From: Gnetum montanum
Lineage: Eukaryota; Streptophyta; Gnetopsida; Gnetales; Gnetaceae
DNA: 64,000 nucleotides
NCBI GenBank assembly: GCA_015680685.1
Contig: MNCI01005576.1
Location: 192,011-256,010, forward strand
Direction: 5' to 3'
The notes beneath the pieces were generated by a model that was not told where the DNA came from, searched no databases, and saw only the letters and a program-made list of their open reading frames with translations. The translations under genes were made by a program, and so were the position numbers. This document shows positions 24,269 to 37,755 of the stretch, piece after piece; positions within the stretch are counted from its first letter, which is position 1, and the number at the start of each line of letters is the position of its first letter.

Positions 24269-25157
24269 TGATGTGGAGCCTACCTCTATAGACCCCAAAA
24301 ATATCCATTCCACAATCTTCTTAAGTAATTTTAGCTTGGAAAACAAGAATAACATAATGAAATGGAGAATATCTCCCTTTTATTAAGAAAACTCTCAAAA
24401 TGTAGAGAAATGCATCAAAGATGAGGAGCCAAGCTTAACATACAACTCTTCTAAGAATCTTAGAGGCCACACATGTTCCCTCTCACTCCTCAATTGCTCA
24501 CAATGGAGCTAAAGCTCAAGAAAAGAGACTTATAAGAAATTCTCTCAGCCTTTCTCAAGTGCTCTCCTTTGCCGCTTACTTAAACTCTTCCTGCACAAGC
24601 TCTATCCTTGCACAAGATCACAAAAGGCTAGCATTTTCTCTTGGACTAGCCTTCTCTTTAAGACTACTATGCTTCCTTTAATTAGCCTTCTCGTTGAGAC
24701 TAACCTTCTTCTTTTTGATTAGCCTAATTAGCATTAGGTCTTTGATGCCTTCTTATAGCTTAGTGATGTAGCCTTTCATCTTTCCTCTAATTTGCCATTC
24801 AATTTGATGTCCATTAAAATCTGTATGAGACATCTTGGAGAAATAGGAGACATCTTTTCCAAGTGTAGAGATGTCAAAGGAGATGTCTTGAAATTGGGAG
24901 AGACATCTTGCCTACTAGGGCAAAAAATAAAGACATTTATTTTTAGGTCTAGAACCTTAAAATGCCTCCAGACAAATCCCCATAGATCCCTGAACCTCCT
25001 AAACTCATTAAAATGAGCCAAAACATCCCAAACATGCTAAAACACTATGGAATCATCATCAAAAGATCAACACAAGAAGACACACACAAATAGTACACAC
25101 ACACACACATCCAAGTTACATTAAGGATTACACAAGGGTTGAGTGATGTCATCATCA
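24269..25157 (-). repeat. 5' LTR of the 13505-25157 element
   Basis: Intact 889 bp LTR, TGATGTGG...CATCATCA, flanked on the right by the 5 bp duplication caagc. It contains a CA-rich stretch (25080-25110). Confidence 0.85.
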
Positions 25158-25590
25158 CAAGCCTACTATCTTATATGGTGCTAACTATTGGGCTATACAA
25201 AAGAGGCATGAATAACAAATTAATGTTGCAAAAATGTGAATACTTTGATGGATGTTAAATGTTATTAAAAGAGATAAACTAAATCATAAAGAGATTAGAG
25301 AAAGACTTGGAGTCACTTATATTTCAAAGAAGCTACAAGAATGGCAACTTAGATGGTTTGGACATGTACAAAGAAGATTAGACAATGAGCCTATAAATAA
25401 ATGTTGCTACATCACTATTCTAGGAAATCGATTGAAAGGAAGACCAAACAAGACATGAGAAAAATGATCAAAGATGATTTGAAGAAACTAAAAATAAACA
25501 AAGATCTAGCTCATCATAGAGGTGAATGATGAAAAAGAACTCATGTAGCCAACCCCATTTTGTTAGGACTAGGCTAGGATGATGATGATG
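25158..25590 (+). pseudogene. RTE-type LINE, C-terminus and 3' end
   Basis: The third piece of the LINE. It translates to IRERLGVTYISKKLQEWQLR followed by WFGHVQRR and a GRPNKT segment, the conserved C-terminal tail of plant RTE polymerases. The element ends in a (GAT)n run (atgatgatgatgatg, about 25575-25592), the short 3' repeat typical of RTE elements. It also confirms that the two LTR elements between 2674 and 25157 are nested within one LINE. Confidence 0.8.
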
Positions 25591-26848
25591 ATGTTTGTCA
25601 TTTAGTACTCAAGAAAAAAGATGTTAAGGGAAAAAAACATGTTGAGTTGAAAATAGAGAAAAATAATATGAAGTTGAAGATATGAAAAATCAAGTTAATG
25701 TCAATGATACTGGCAATAAAGAAACTAAAGAAAACAAAAACTTTTGTGACTATTTTTATTAATACTATAAAAAGTATTGATCAAACTAGATAGATAGCTC
25801 ATAAATCAAAGTTTTCCTTATGTGACAAGAATACTATTAACTCAAAGGTTAACATTTGTATTGACAAGTGAGCTATAGCTAATGGTAAAGACCCTCAACA
25901 GAAAATTAGTTATGATAGACAATATGAAGGAAAATTTGTGTTCTTGTTTTCTACTAGATCTTACTTTCATGCAAAAGTTGTATTTTGCTAAAGCATTTTG
26001 TTGCTACCTCGAATCCTTTTGCTATTTTAAGTTCAAGTATGGATATTGAAAATGATATAAATATTGTTACAACTAGAATCATCCTCCCTATTAACAATTA
26101 ATCTTCTTCTATTGATTTTTCAAAGCATTATTTGTAAGGTTGTAGACTTTAATAGATACTCTTAAAATTGAAACATTTTTGTTTTTTATGATATTTTTCA
26201 TATATTTTTAAAAACTTTGTATTAAGCATGTATTTTTTTTCTTGGGGGAAAAGAGGATATTCAGATAATTGAAACATAAGTACACCTCAAGATATAGAAG
26301 TTTATAACTTAGTGCTAACAAGATTTGCATTAAAAAATATTAGTTCAAAACCCAACACCAAGCATCCCTCTCCCACCATGCAACCTACAATTACCAAGCC
26401 AATCCAAGACTCATACCATTGACAACATCTGCAAGTATTGGTTCAAAACCCAACACCAAGCGCCCCTCTCCCACCCTGAGTATGCGCAATCGGGTACTCT
26501 CTGAAAAGACTTTGAGCCTAATGTTATGTTATGTTATGTTGCATGCCTCCTTCTTGCGTCTTGCCTGAGAGCGTGTCTAAAAACCACGTTTCTCCGTACG
26601 AACCCAGAATCCGCCACAGATTATTGTTGTTTTAGGGACAAGCACATTCTTCTTGCTTTAATCCAATCCAGGATATTGCACGAGATCATTACTGCAACCC
26701 TGCAACATCTGAAATAATGCTTAATCAATTCTGATGCTGCAATCTTAGTAGATCTTGCACAAATATGAGTGTCTGCTCAATCTCAAATTTTGCTCTCTTG
26801 GGCTTTTTAGCGATATGAAAAGTTGCGACTGTATGCCCAGTTCAAAAG
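25591..26848. other. Spacer upstream of a host gene, with short repeats
   Basis: 25600-26250 is AT-rich and may be LINE ORF1-derived (Lys-rich frames), but this cannot be established. The phrase ttcaaaacccaacaccaagc is followed by a ccctctcccacc block at about 26344 and again at about 26430. From about 26450 the base composition becomes less AT-rich. This segment would hold the promoter of the gene starting at 26849; no TATA box was assigned. Confidence 0.4.
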
Positions 26849-29800
26849 ATGAAGATAAAGAAAGACGACAGGGAAGAGGCAGGGTTATCAGCCGAAGAAA
26901 CGATTGTAGTATTCAATCCACGTCTGCCACTTTTAAGGGAGGCAGTGCCAGCTTCATCATCGCAGGAGGACGACGCTGACCCATCAAAATGGCCATTCGA
27001 GCTTGCATTTTCAGATGAAAATGCCCGTCACGTTTCATGGCAGGCCTGCGAAGCTCGCCTGTTTCATCAATGCCAGGTTTGTGCTTATTGCCTTTCTTCT
27101 CTCTCTTTCAAAACAAACTTCCAGCAGCAGGGAAAGTGTTCGGATTGCATTTTGGATGAACTGTTGTTCTGTTTTTTTTAGTTATTCTTTAGGATATTAT
27201 CGTTCCATTTTTTCAAGGATTAACTAGTCATATTCGCCAATTTACAGCCTTGAAGTATGACCTATAGATAGAATTTTTTTTCTAATTCTACCGCGTTTTT
27301 CTGCAGCATGAACATATATGTTGTCTACTGGTCTTTTTTCCCCCTGTTTCGTTTTGTCAGATTCTCCGTGAAGACTTGGTGGATAGATTCATGCTTTTTT
27401 ATTTTGGGTTCTGGATTTCTTTCATCTTAAAGTGTTACTTGTGGTAAGGTTTTATAGCTCAACAGAATTAGTTTCAAGGGTTCTGTACCAACACCCCCTT
27501 CATTGCCTTACATGTGTCTGTGGTGCTTTACATTAAATGAAATCAATAATGTTCATTGGAATTGGTGTAATACAAATCATTTATAAAACTGAAACTGAAA
27601 TGTTTTTTATTGTGTCGGGAGGCCCTCAGGATCTATTGCACAGAAGAACTATACATAGTATGTGTAATAAATACTTCATCAATAAAGTTACCAAGTTTTC
27701 TTGGTGCTATTTCAAAAAGCTCAATTAAAGACTAGCTATAATTTGCCATTTGTGATGACTTTGCGCAAGAACAAGACATTTCAGGAATATGTGATGTTCA
27801 TCTTCAATTGCTCTTTAATTGCGTAACTGATAGGTTCTCTCTTCTCTTAGAATCTGCATCCATCTTTCTGTTTTAATTCTAAAATAATGGGAGCTCAATC
27901 TTGCTTGACTAATCTGACATTGTAGGTGATAGGATATAGGAGTAGATAATTAAGTTGCTTTTTTATTGATGTCTCATTTAATGCTGTCCAAGTAGAATTA
28001 TTTCCTTCCTGTTGGGTTGCTCTAGATGTGCAAAAGTGCCTTGTATCTAATACTCTTACAGAGTTGCATTATATCACAATGTAGAAGATCTGTCTCAATG
28101 TTTCATTTTTTGAGCTAAATCATTCCCTTGTAGAACCACCTTTTTTGTTGTGTAGCAATGAAGACTTCCTTTGAAAATTTAGTTGTGCTACAGGAAAAAC
28201 TATGAACATATGCTGCAAATTGACAAAGTGTTTCTATCTCTAAATGCATCATATATATTTCAAGAAGCATCAAATCATATTTTACTTGCCTTTTAACCCA
28301 ATATTCTTTTACCAAAAAAATGCTTCTGCACTTCTTCTATTTTCTTCCAATATTTGCTAGCAACTCCAGGACCCCACACTGCATGCTCATACAAAAGTTG
28401 GTTGCAAGATAGAACAAAATAACTATTTTTTTTTTTATTTCCTAGGCTAAGATAGTTTCCTTTTGACATTTTCTTTTTAAATTAAAAAAGGCTCTCAATG
28501 CATTTGCAATCCTCTATTTAATGTGCATCTCCCAACTGTAATTATGAGAAGGATTTAGATCAAGGTATCTATAAGTTGGTGTTATATTCCTTTCCAATAG
28601 TGAAAGAGTAATAATTATTTCTAATACCACACACCATAATTTTGGCTTTTTGCGGCAAAAAATCATTCAAAACAGTAAGCATTTGTTGTAGGCCTTTCTT
28701 AGAGTTCGAGATGAGAGCTACATCATCAGCATATAACAAAAAGTTGACAAAGTGGACATTAATTGTAATAGAATATCTATCTGAAATTTTCTGCACCCAC
28801 TCCTTGAGTTCATCAATAAAAATACCAAAAAGAGTAAGCGAAAGAGGACAACCTTGTTTCACCCTAATATCACTATGCAATAAAACATTTTTATAGGAGT
28901 GGTGATTTGTAATCTGTATAAATACCTCGTAATAAAGATTTTGAATAGTAGCTAGCAAAGATGGAGGAGTACCTATGTTTTTTAATCACTTCCACAACTT
29001 GCTTCAAATAACTAGGGTTTAGAGAAATCCTCAAAGTAAACAAAAGTTCTTTTATTTTGCCCTTTTGCACAACCAATCAGATATTTCAACGTAATTCGGT
29101 GATCAATATTAGAATGGTGACATTTAAATCCACCTTTGGAAACTGCTCGTAAATTGTTTTCTTCTGTATATTTCATAGTCTTCATCTCAAGGATATTTCC
29201 CAAAACCTTAGCAAAAATATTATTGATTATAATCAACCTATAGTTATTTAAATCAAATCCATCTCCTTTTATGAAGAGCAAAATAGCTCTGTTAGTGCAC
29301 TATTCTTTATATAAACCAATTTGAAGAGCATGGTTTAGGTTTTTCCAAATTGTCTATCATACCAAAGGTCCTCCCCGAGTTAGCATTTCTCCCTAAAGTC
29401 CTATTGCATTAGCTGCTTTACCTTAGGCTAGTCTTTTGATGCTTTGCATAGTGTCCTCAAAGGAGATGAAAAGGTTGTCATTGTTCTGCTAATATCCTAC
29501 CAGCTCACCCTTGCCTTGAAATAAATTTTAATAAAATTGTAGAATCTCAGAAAAGGGAAATTTTGATTTCAAACTTTTCCTTTGATGAAGAAACTTCTAG
29601 AAATTTCTTAGTTCATTTTTTATCATGTGAAGAAGAGTAGTTTGTCTCTCTTTAATGAATTGTCTTTTTTTATTCCAAATCAAATTCTTATAAAGCCTGA
29701 TAGCTATTGGAGATTTTTGTGTTTTTAAATTAAGTCTAGTTGCCACACATTTAGAATCAAACCAAGGTTGGGACTGTGTTGATGCTTTTCTAGAAACATG

Positions 29801-31806
29801 TTGTGCTGCTGCCACTAAAATTTCTTCAAGTTTTACATCAGGATTCCAATGCTTTTGAACTTTCTCTTAAAAATCTGACTTGACTTTGTTTGTTATCCTG
29901 CAAAAAGATGGCTTTCTTTGTTGTCTAACATGCTGTAAATTTATCAAAAGGTTAAAATACAGTGGCCAATAGTTAGACTCAATCACCTCATCACATGCTT
30001 CAAAATGTTTAATGCAAGCCAGACTCTCTATATTGGTGATTAGAAAATCAATACATGAGGAACCTTGTGGTCCTGTGAATGTGTAACAATTATTTGGTGA
30101 AGGATCACTTAAAGAGGCACTGTACTTGTGCAATGTTTTCAAAAACATAGGAGCTGTAGACATTTTTATATGCTCTGTTGTGAAAAGAACAATGCAAATT
30201 TAGGACAAGAAAAACCTACCTCTTGATGGAACATATTATTTGGCTTTCTAATGTTACCGTTAAAAGTACACGTCTATATAAATGTTATGAATGGTCATGT
30301 TCATGATTGGTGATCTGTTCATTTTTTATTTTCTTAAACTGGAATATCTTTAATCTAGTTGAAATTAGAATCCTGCAGCTAGAATATGCAAGAAATTTTC
30401 CGGGGCTGCACATCTCACCTTGATTTACATGGATTACTTGATAGCTAATTAACGTTGACTCAGAATGAAGCTAAAGTTGCCCAAGATGACCCTATTATTC
30501 CATTTTGACACCACATCCAAAGGATTTCCCAACCAGACATCAAATATATTCTTCCCCACTTTCGTTTACACTCTATGGCAGTTCAAGTCAAACGAGTTGG
30601 GAATCTAATAACTAATACACTTCATGCAGGCAAATACAAAAGCTAGGAAGTTGCATTGATGTGGATAAACCCTCAGAGAGAGAAATGCACGTGTTGTATG
30701 TGCTACTCTCTCAAATCCTTGAGAAATCAATTGCAACAGATTTAAATTTAGTATGATTAAAAAATTCTTGAAAAAAGAAAAAAAAACAAAATGTATACAA
30801 AATAAATACTATCAATTTTTTATGCGCTAAATGGTTAAAGGCTTTGTTGAAAAATAACTTAATTGGCTGGTCTTTCTAATGATTCCCAGCACCTTCTTTA
30901 CCTCATCAACACTGCATGGCTGGGCTTTAAATCCATCTATAACCTCCTAGCATATTCCCTATTTGTAGGACACCATGGTTTCACATGCATCAAATAATAT
31001 ATACAAAGTCTAGTGGGAAATCTTGTTTGAAATCTAGAAATTAGTAGATTAAAGATTCACCTGGAATATAGGGATAGGGTATGCTTAGTTTAGAAATCTA
31101 TAGAATTTTATATTTTATTAACTTTTTTAAAAAACCTAGATCTATCATAAAGTATTTTTTTATATATAATACGAGTTAAAGAACTTTTCCTTGTATAATT
31201 GAAGCATTTTATTACATCCATGTGGATGCCATAAGACCTTAAGGTTAGTGTTGGCAACTCAAAAGGTCTTGCATTACCTTCACAAGTCATTCATTTGTAT
31301 GACATTGAAACAAGATATGGTGTTCATCTCTACAAGCACACCCAATCCCATATTGTCCTAATGGATTCAGCTGTACAAATGCAAAATAAATCTCACAATG
31401 TTGTTGTGTCTTGTGTTAATTTTCCTAGGGAATCTGAGGTATCTCATTATTATAATTATTAATGAAGTTGGAGTTTTTGCAACTTTGCCTGAATTCTTTT
31501 TACATTTATTAAGAAGCCATTATATCTATTGTTTAACCTTTTATCTTCTTCTTATTGCTATTTTCAATGAAGGTTGGTGCAAGAATGGGTTGTTCTATTG
31601 CTGCTGCTCGAAAATGCAAGATGCCATGGTGGAAAGACTTATTTAAGTTTGGTAAAATTAGCAGTGATGCTATAGCTAAGAGAAATGCATGTGATGCGCA
31701 AGAAATGGATGCATGCATGATAGCTTCTAGAGATAAATGTTCAGAATATGCAAAGGCTACTTGTGCAGCAGCATATTCTGAAACACGTATTGCGAAGCAA
31801 AAATGA
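26849..31806 (+). CDS. Two-exon host gene, unrecognised cysteine-rich plant protein (153 aa)
   Basis: Exon 1 is 26849-27076 (76 codons from the first in-frame ATG after a stop). It ends CAG at a strong donor, CAG|GTTTGT. Exon 2 is 31573-31806 (77 codons plus stop), after a pyrimidine-rich acceptor ending AAG. Both junctions are phase 0. Exon 1 is acidic and ends AFSDENARHVSWQACEARLF. Exon 2 has CKMPWWKDLFKFG and a regularly spaced cysteine block (CDAQEMDAC, DKC, ATC), suggesting a small helical cysteine-rich domain. No signal peptide or membrane segment is evident. Base composition in exon 1 is richer in GC than the surroundings. The intron (4.5 kb) carries an antisense LINE. I recall no named family with certainty. 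The gene model is inferred from splice sites and frame; the alternative is two unrelated ORFs. Confidence 0.55.
28080..30175 (-). pseudogene. Antisense LINE relic (endonuclease and reverse transcriptase) in the intron
   Basis: Minus-strand fragments appear in LINE order. First is an endonuclease end (30163-29867: NCYTFTGPQGSSCIDFLITN, then a decayed SDH position reading ESNYWPLYF). Next is a linker (29815-29597) and the RT start (29281-29012: GDGFDLNNYRLIIINNIFAK). The RT core at 28958-28569 reads VKQGCPLSLTLFGIFIDEL and LLYADDVALIS, so the polymerase Asp-Asp is intact. A C-terminal tail (28420-28115) has VWGPGVASKYWKKIEEVQ and YDLMLLEIYMMHLEIETL. Frames change between blocks, so it is dead. 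The clade is not certain: it differs from the RTE copy and from the L1 relic at 51 kb. Confidence 0.75.
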
Positions 31807-34729
31807 ATAGCAGTGGGATTAAATTTTGCAAAATTCGTGCTTAGAGAGGATAAGTGACACAAAGTTATGCCTATGGTTTAAACTATGAACAATTGTGATG
31901 CTGGGTATAGCCATCCACTCTAGAGAGGGCAGATATCCTCCAACAGTGGAATTTTTTGTATTTATTTTTAATATTTGCAACACAAATTTTATCCAAAGGA
32001 CAACGGTCGTACTCTTTTTGGTCCCATTTGTCAATATATAAAAATTATTTTCAAATGTATTTATTTAACTATTGACTGTTTTTTGAACCCAACAGTTTCA
32101 GAAGATGTCAAAGGATAGTGCCATTTGTTTGCTAGGAGAGTTGCTTATCAAATTATCTTTCAAAGGTGGGTGCCTTCCTTGTAAAGATAAAAATTTACAA
32201 TGAGAGATACAACTTAATGTTTTGCATTTAAATTATAAAGGTTTTTTATTGTGAAATCAGATGCAGGAAGTTAATGTCATCATGGCCTGTAACATGGATG
32301 ATATCATGGCCTGTAACATGGATGATATTACTGTTATGCAGTTATTTTTCAAATATTTCTCAACGATCCAAGGAAAATATAACTTGCTTTAAATAATCAA
32401 CTAGTAGCTTGACATAATAAGTTGATGGTTTATATTTTTTCCAGAATTAAGGATACTTATTATTTTTGGATCAGCAAAGTTATTATTTTTCCTGGAACCT
32501 GAAATAATTGTAATATAGGTACATTCCAAGATATATAGTCTAATTAGAACTTTATAACACAACATTTCTGTTTTTCTTTAGTTTTATTAATATTTTTTAC
32601 TATTATAACTATACAAAAATGTTTATGAAAGCTAAAAATATATGGTACTGTATTTCTGAATAATTTATGAGGCCAGTGAGGTGTTGCATACCTAGTTAAA
32701 GTATGCAAGTCACAAGTTTGGAGACACAAGGCCATAGTGAATCATTGTCAAATCCTTTGCCTACTTTAATGGCCAATTTATCATAAATGGGATAAAGGTA
32801 CCAAGATGATGATGATGATTTTCCCTAGTTGAGTTTAATTTAATAATAATTAGAGGTAAAATAAAAATATGATCTTATAAAATGAAATCAGAAAAGTATG
32901 ACATGAGCAAACAACACAACTATGATCTTATAAAAAACATGAGTGATATGAGGATTCTATATTTTTAATTGATGTTTGAAAACATAGAAGAGAGATAATA
33001 TAGGCATTAGTACAAGATAGATCACATTACAATAAAATTGTTATAAAACATGAATAAGAATAAGATAGAGGATTAAGCTTCCTAGTAAAGGTACCTTTCA
33101 TTGAAGTGTCAAAAGCATTGAATTGATTTTATATAAAATGAGTCAAATATTGGATTAGATTAGCTACATTAATTTATAAAGAAGAATGTTTCATATTTAC
33201 GTAGGATATGAAAAATATGAAATGTTTCTACCTCATGAATTTGCTAGACCTTGATGTCAATGGCTCTTTTTTCTCTCTCATAACCCATGAAAAACAAATT
33301 TGTCATTACCTAATATAAGAGGTACATAAGTTTTGCTAATGTCAAAACCTTAAATAAGGTAATTTGTAGAAGATAATTAATTGTATACATTATACTTTGG
33401 TTGCAATCAAAGAAAGTGTACTTTTCCTATTTAAATTATTTATTTTAACAAACCATCATTAATAATCATTGAAAGTGTTGAAGATATTTTTGATAATATT
33501 TCCAATAATATATACTATTTTAGATTTGAGCTTTTTAAAAATCAAAGAAAGACATGGAAGTTCAACACAGAAGAAACATATATGCCTTATAAAGAAGTAA
33601 CACAAAAATTAGAAATTTTGTTTGCATGCTATAAAAATTGCATAATGGCAAATAAAAGAGAATATGAATGATATTTGATTAATTGTTGATTTATTAGTGA
33701 GTTTTACAATGTTACATGAAATAGTTTGCATATAAAGTGGTTTTAGAAAAACATGAAGTTTATGTGCTAAAGAAAGGATTAAGATTTTAGTATATAATCA
33801 AAAATTTAGAGAAAAATAAAATATACTATTGAATCTATAGAATGTTGTTCAATAATCCTATTTTAAAAAGTGAAATCAATATGATCACTTTCTTGGCTTT
33901 CAATATGAGGCATTGAAAATTTCTTTAACAATGTCTTTAAGAATAACCTTGTTAGCACATCCTTTACTAACATTTGAGGATAGTGGTGAAGGTAGATCAA
34001 CCTTGATTAACATACTAACATTTGAGGATAGTCATGAAGGTAGGTCAACCTTGATTAACATGGCTAACTTTAAATCTACTTTGAGGTCTAATTTGTACTC
34101 TTAAAAACTTGTTCAAAAATTTGTCTTTAAGAATGCATTTTCCTACATCTTGACTAACAAAAAATTTTCAAAAATCATCTTCTAATCATCTCAATTATCA
34201 TTTTTATTCTCAAGGAAAACATAGTTTGGAAAGTTATTAAAGAGTTGTTCTCATATTTAGTTTTAACACTTTCATTGCAAGCACTTCCACCACAAGAATT
34301 TGGGTATTGATGAACAACTAATAAGTAGGTTGTGAGATCATAGCTATGATATCATATGCTTTCATATGATATTACATATGTGTTGTATATGGGGTAGGTA
34401 AAGTCTACCTCATTAAATGTACCATTTTGGTTAATAGCATAGCCAAATTTTTGCAATTTCATTTTGTAACTGAGAAAATAGTTAGCAAATGCCTGTAGAG
34501 TGAATGTGAATTAATTATACGAAGTCTTATTCAAGTGATTATGTACAAAGACACATTTTCATGATAGTAATAAGATCAAGATTGATTTATAGCTTAAAAT
34601 TTACATTTAAAGCAATTTTTACTTTCATGCACTTAGCTTAATATTTACTGTCATTTGTGCTTATAGAATAATAATTTCAAAGACATGATAGTCATGTGAA
34701 ATGAGTATGACCAATTTCAATCATAAATA
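31807..34729. other. Intergenic AT-rich DNA with two short tandem duplications
   Basis: No gene recognised. A 27 bp unit (gcctgtaacatggatgatat core) is tandemly duplicated at about 32278-32332. A 51 bp unit (acatttgaggatag...ccttgattaacat) is duplicated at about 33968-34062 and gives a repeated TFEDS-EGRSTLIN peptide in a short frame of doubtful significance. A (GAT)n run is near 32805-32820. Confidence 0.45.
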
Positions 34730-35126
34730 CACTAATGTTTGGTAATCTTAGCAATGTTATCACTTGTACACCCACCAATGAAAGACTTGGTAATTTAGCA
34801 ATAGTAGCATACCTTCAAATGTGTACGACAAGTTGGGAATAGATGCTTATTGTATAAGCCAAATTGGACTTACTTTCCCACACTTAGATTAAATAGATTA
34901 AGTTTTAATATTTTAATACAAGCACTACAATATCAAGATCATATACCTTAGTTATACTTAACCATACATACTAAGGACAATACAAGTATAACTAGGAAAA
35001 CTTTGACATGCAATCACACTTAAAACGATATAAATATTCTACTAGTCTAGTCCACAAATCACAATCAAATATGCTTGAATGAATGTGATTTGTATGGTTG
35101 GGTGTGGGGGACACTCATCACTCATC
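34730..35126 (+). repeat. Old, diverged 3' half of a CTCATCA-type LTR
   Basis: It shares the order and spacing of the superfamily's U5 with the solo LTR that follows. Matching blocks are tgtgtacgacaagttggga, an ataccttagttatacttaa block, gacaatacaagtataac and tgtatggttgggtgtggggg, then cactcatca. It is much more diverged than the LTR at 35238. Confidence 0.6.
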
Positions 35127-35237
35127 AAGTATGGAAGACAATACTTTGTGACTAGGGATTCATTACGAAGCCTTAAGTCAACCACACTTTCTTTGGACTT
35201 TTATTAGAATATGTGTCTATGTTAGGACTTTTATTAG

Positions 35238-36197
35238 TGATGGGACACGATATCGCATGAGCCGCAATATTGCATCCCATGCGATATTGCGTTGTCCCCT
35301 GCGATATCGCGTACGCGATATTGTGGTCCTCTACCATATCTATAAATAAGAGGCAGCACTCCCCTTATTCCTCATCCTAGGCTTAAAGTAGCGAAGCTCT
35401 GGAAGATTGATCACCCCAGAGATAGATTATTTTCCATGTGCCCGCAGTAGGAGTCCCCAAGTGAATGGATCTTTATTCAAGCAGCTTTGTACTTAAACAC
35501 AAGTTGTGTACGGCAATAAAGACAAGCTTTGTGGATAAACCTTGCAGTACATGGAATAGGTTTATTACATGTTATTTCGTACCTATTATTTATTACCTAC
35601 AATAGCGCGATATGAGTATGACTTGATTACGAACATTTATGAATGTGTACGATTAGTCAAGGAATCGGTTACTCATCGCGATTAATCTCTCTCACCCTAA
35701 ACTCCTAGAACGTGGGATAAATACGACTTGGTTACGAGCATTCAAGGATGTGTACAGTTAGCCGAGGAACAGATGCTTATCACACTAAGGTTAGTTAAGT
35801 GCCTTAGTACGACCACTTCGAGCACGTGCGTTACGTGTGGTGATCCTAGTAACGATTAGCGTTTGGTAGCCACAGTTGCATAGTTCAAGGTGTGTACGGT
35901 AAGTGGGAATGGATGCTGACGCTAGGGACTTAGTACATTAGTTAGAGTTAGACTTAGTTTCTCAACCCTTTCCTCGTAGTACAGAAGATAAAAACAGAAA
36001 AGACCATAAAAATCATATACCTCAGACTTGCTTAACCATACACCGTGACACATACAAGCAAGCCTGGGAAGACAACGATTAATTAACCCCAAGTGTTTCA
36101 AGCAGCGTGTAGGCATTTAGTCTGCGGAGTTCGACCGGATCGTGCATGCGACGCTCATATTCGTATGGTTGAGTGTAGGGATACCCGCCACTCATTA
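35238..36197 (+). mobile_element. Solo LTR, GATATCGC subfamily (copy A)
   Basis: 960 bp, starting TGATGGGACACG and ending CACTCATTA, with a perfect 5 bp duplication attag on both sides (35233-35237 and 36198-36202). The U3 holds a cluster of GCGATATCGC-type palindromes (about 35246-35325), then TATA (35341-35348), an AGCGAAGCTCTGG block, GCAGTAGGAGTC and a polyadenylation-like caataaag (about 35513). No internal region is attached. Confidence 0.9.
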
Positions 36198-37755
36198 ATT
36201 AGTATTCCTCCTATCATAAGCATGTGTAGGAAGACTTAATATTGGATTAAAAGATATAGCTTACCTCCTTAGACATAACCTTGGAGATAAAAGTGATATA
36301 CCTATGTGAACATGATTAGCATTTATTGTCCCAAACATGGAAGATAAAGATTGAGTTTGTCTTCCTAGACATAAATAAAAAGCCTAAACAAGTAAGGAAG
36401 AGAAAAAGTGTAAACAAGGGCAATTTATTTAGGAAATACAAGAGGAAGCAATCATGCAACATGAGGTATATGTTACTAACATAATTCTTCAATGCATTAG
36501 GATGCATGTTTACCTTATAATTATAGCCTACCCATTCTCTCAAATACTTATGTGTTCATCTACTATGTAGTAATAGCAACTATCCCAATATGTATCCCAT
36601 AAGATATAACAAATACAATGTTTTAAGAAAACATAAGTACAACATATTAACATCACAACAACGTATTGTTTGAAACTAAATATAGGACTTGCATACTATA
36701 AATTGCATGCTTGCACAAATTGTGGAATGCTTCTATATTTATGGAATTATGCTCTCTATATATTAACACTTAATAATGTCTTTTTCTTTTCTTTTTTAAA
36801 TTTTTTTTTGGTTTGAAAAAGAAACCAATAGTTTTTCACAACTTAATGAATCCTAAATCACCCTAAATCAATGAGAAATAACAATAATAATGATTACAAC
36901 ATAATAACTCTTCAAAAATTAAACAATGTTCTATTTTTCTTTAATTATTCTTGTAGCAAACATATCTGATTATGTTTCAAATTTGCATTTGCATCCTTCT
37001 TTTTTTAAAAAAAAGAATAAGTTAAGAGAATTTTCAAAACTCCTTAGTATGTCCATTTTTAGTGGGTGAGTTTTTAATATATCAAATGCAAAACTAAGTA
37101 CATTGTATGGTAATTATAAGATATCTAAAAGTGTGATAAGCTCTAAATCTTGGATTCCTTTCCAAAAGATTTCTTTTTAAATAAAGAGGACTTGAGATAT
37201 ACAAGGAAATTGTATAGTGTAAGTGAAGCGAAGTTACCAAAGTAAAGTAATGAAGTAATTTATGATTGCGATAGATTCAATTTGACATGGTATGAACATT
37301 AATCGAAAATAAAAATTTTATAAAATTAAACTCAAGGTTTTGAGCTTAGCAACCAATAGTGGACCTAAACAAAAACAAAATGCCATTGATGTGGCAAGCC
37401 AATCAACCTTTTTGAATCCATAGTAGGCAATATTAAGTGTTGTGACTAGAGTGACAAGGTAGCATAGTAAAGGGCAGTGAGGTAGTGTTTAGAGGATCAT
37501 CATCACAACATTCTAGATGTAAGGTGGCCCAACTATAGATTTGTTAGCTAGAGTTTTTGACAACAATTGTAACTAGGGACAATGTCAAAGCAAAGGATAA
37601 TAAAAGGTTGCTTGTCAAGGAAGGTGAGGTTAGGGAGGGAATTAGTTGCATATGGTAGGCAATATGAGTCAAAAGGGTTAACTATATGGTAGGTAATATG
37701 AGTTGAAAGGGTTAACTATACTGTTGAAAACCCAAAACTATTTGTGGTGGGCATT
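36198..37755. other. AT-rich spacer; 34 bp tandem duplication
   Basis: No gene seen. A pyrimidine-rich run is at 36780-36815. A 34 bp unit (tggtaggcaatatgag...gggttaactata) is tandemly duplicated at about 37661-37731, just before the element at 37756. Confidence 0.5.

Larger units (their letters stand above)
13505..25157 (-). mobile_element. Minus-strand non-autonomous LTR retrotransposon (LARD-like)
   Basis: LTR sequence occurs at 24269-25157 (intact, 889 bp) and at 13505-14113 continued at 22180-22428. Ends are TGATGTGG...CATCA. The flanking 5 bp are taagc (13500-13504) and caagc (25158-25162). The PBS is next to the right LTR and the PPT next to the left one, so the element reads on the minus strand. 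Without the nested 8 kb insertion the internal region is only about 1.84 kb and shows no protease, RT, RNase H or integrase. It must have moved with enzymes supplied in trans. Confidence 0.85.
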
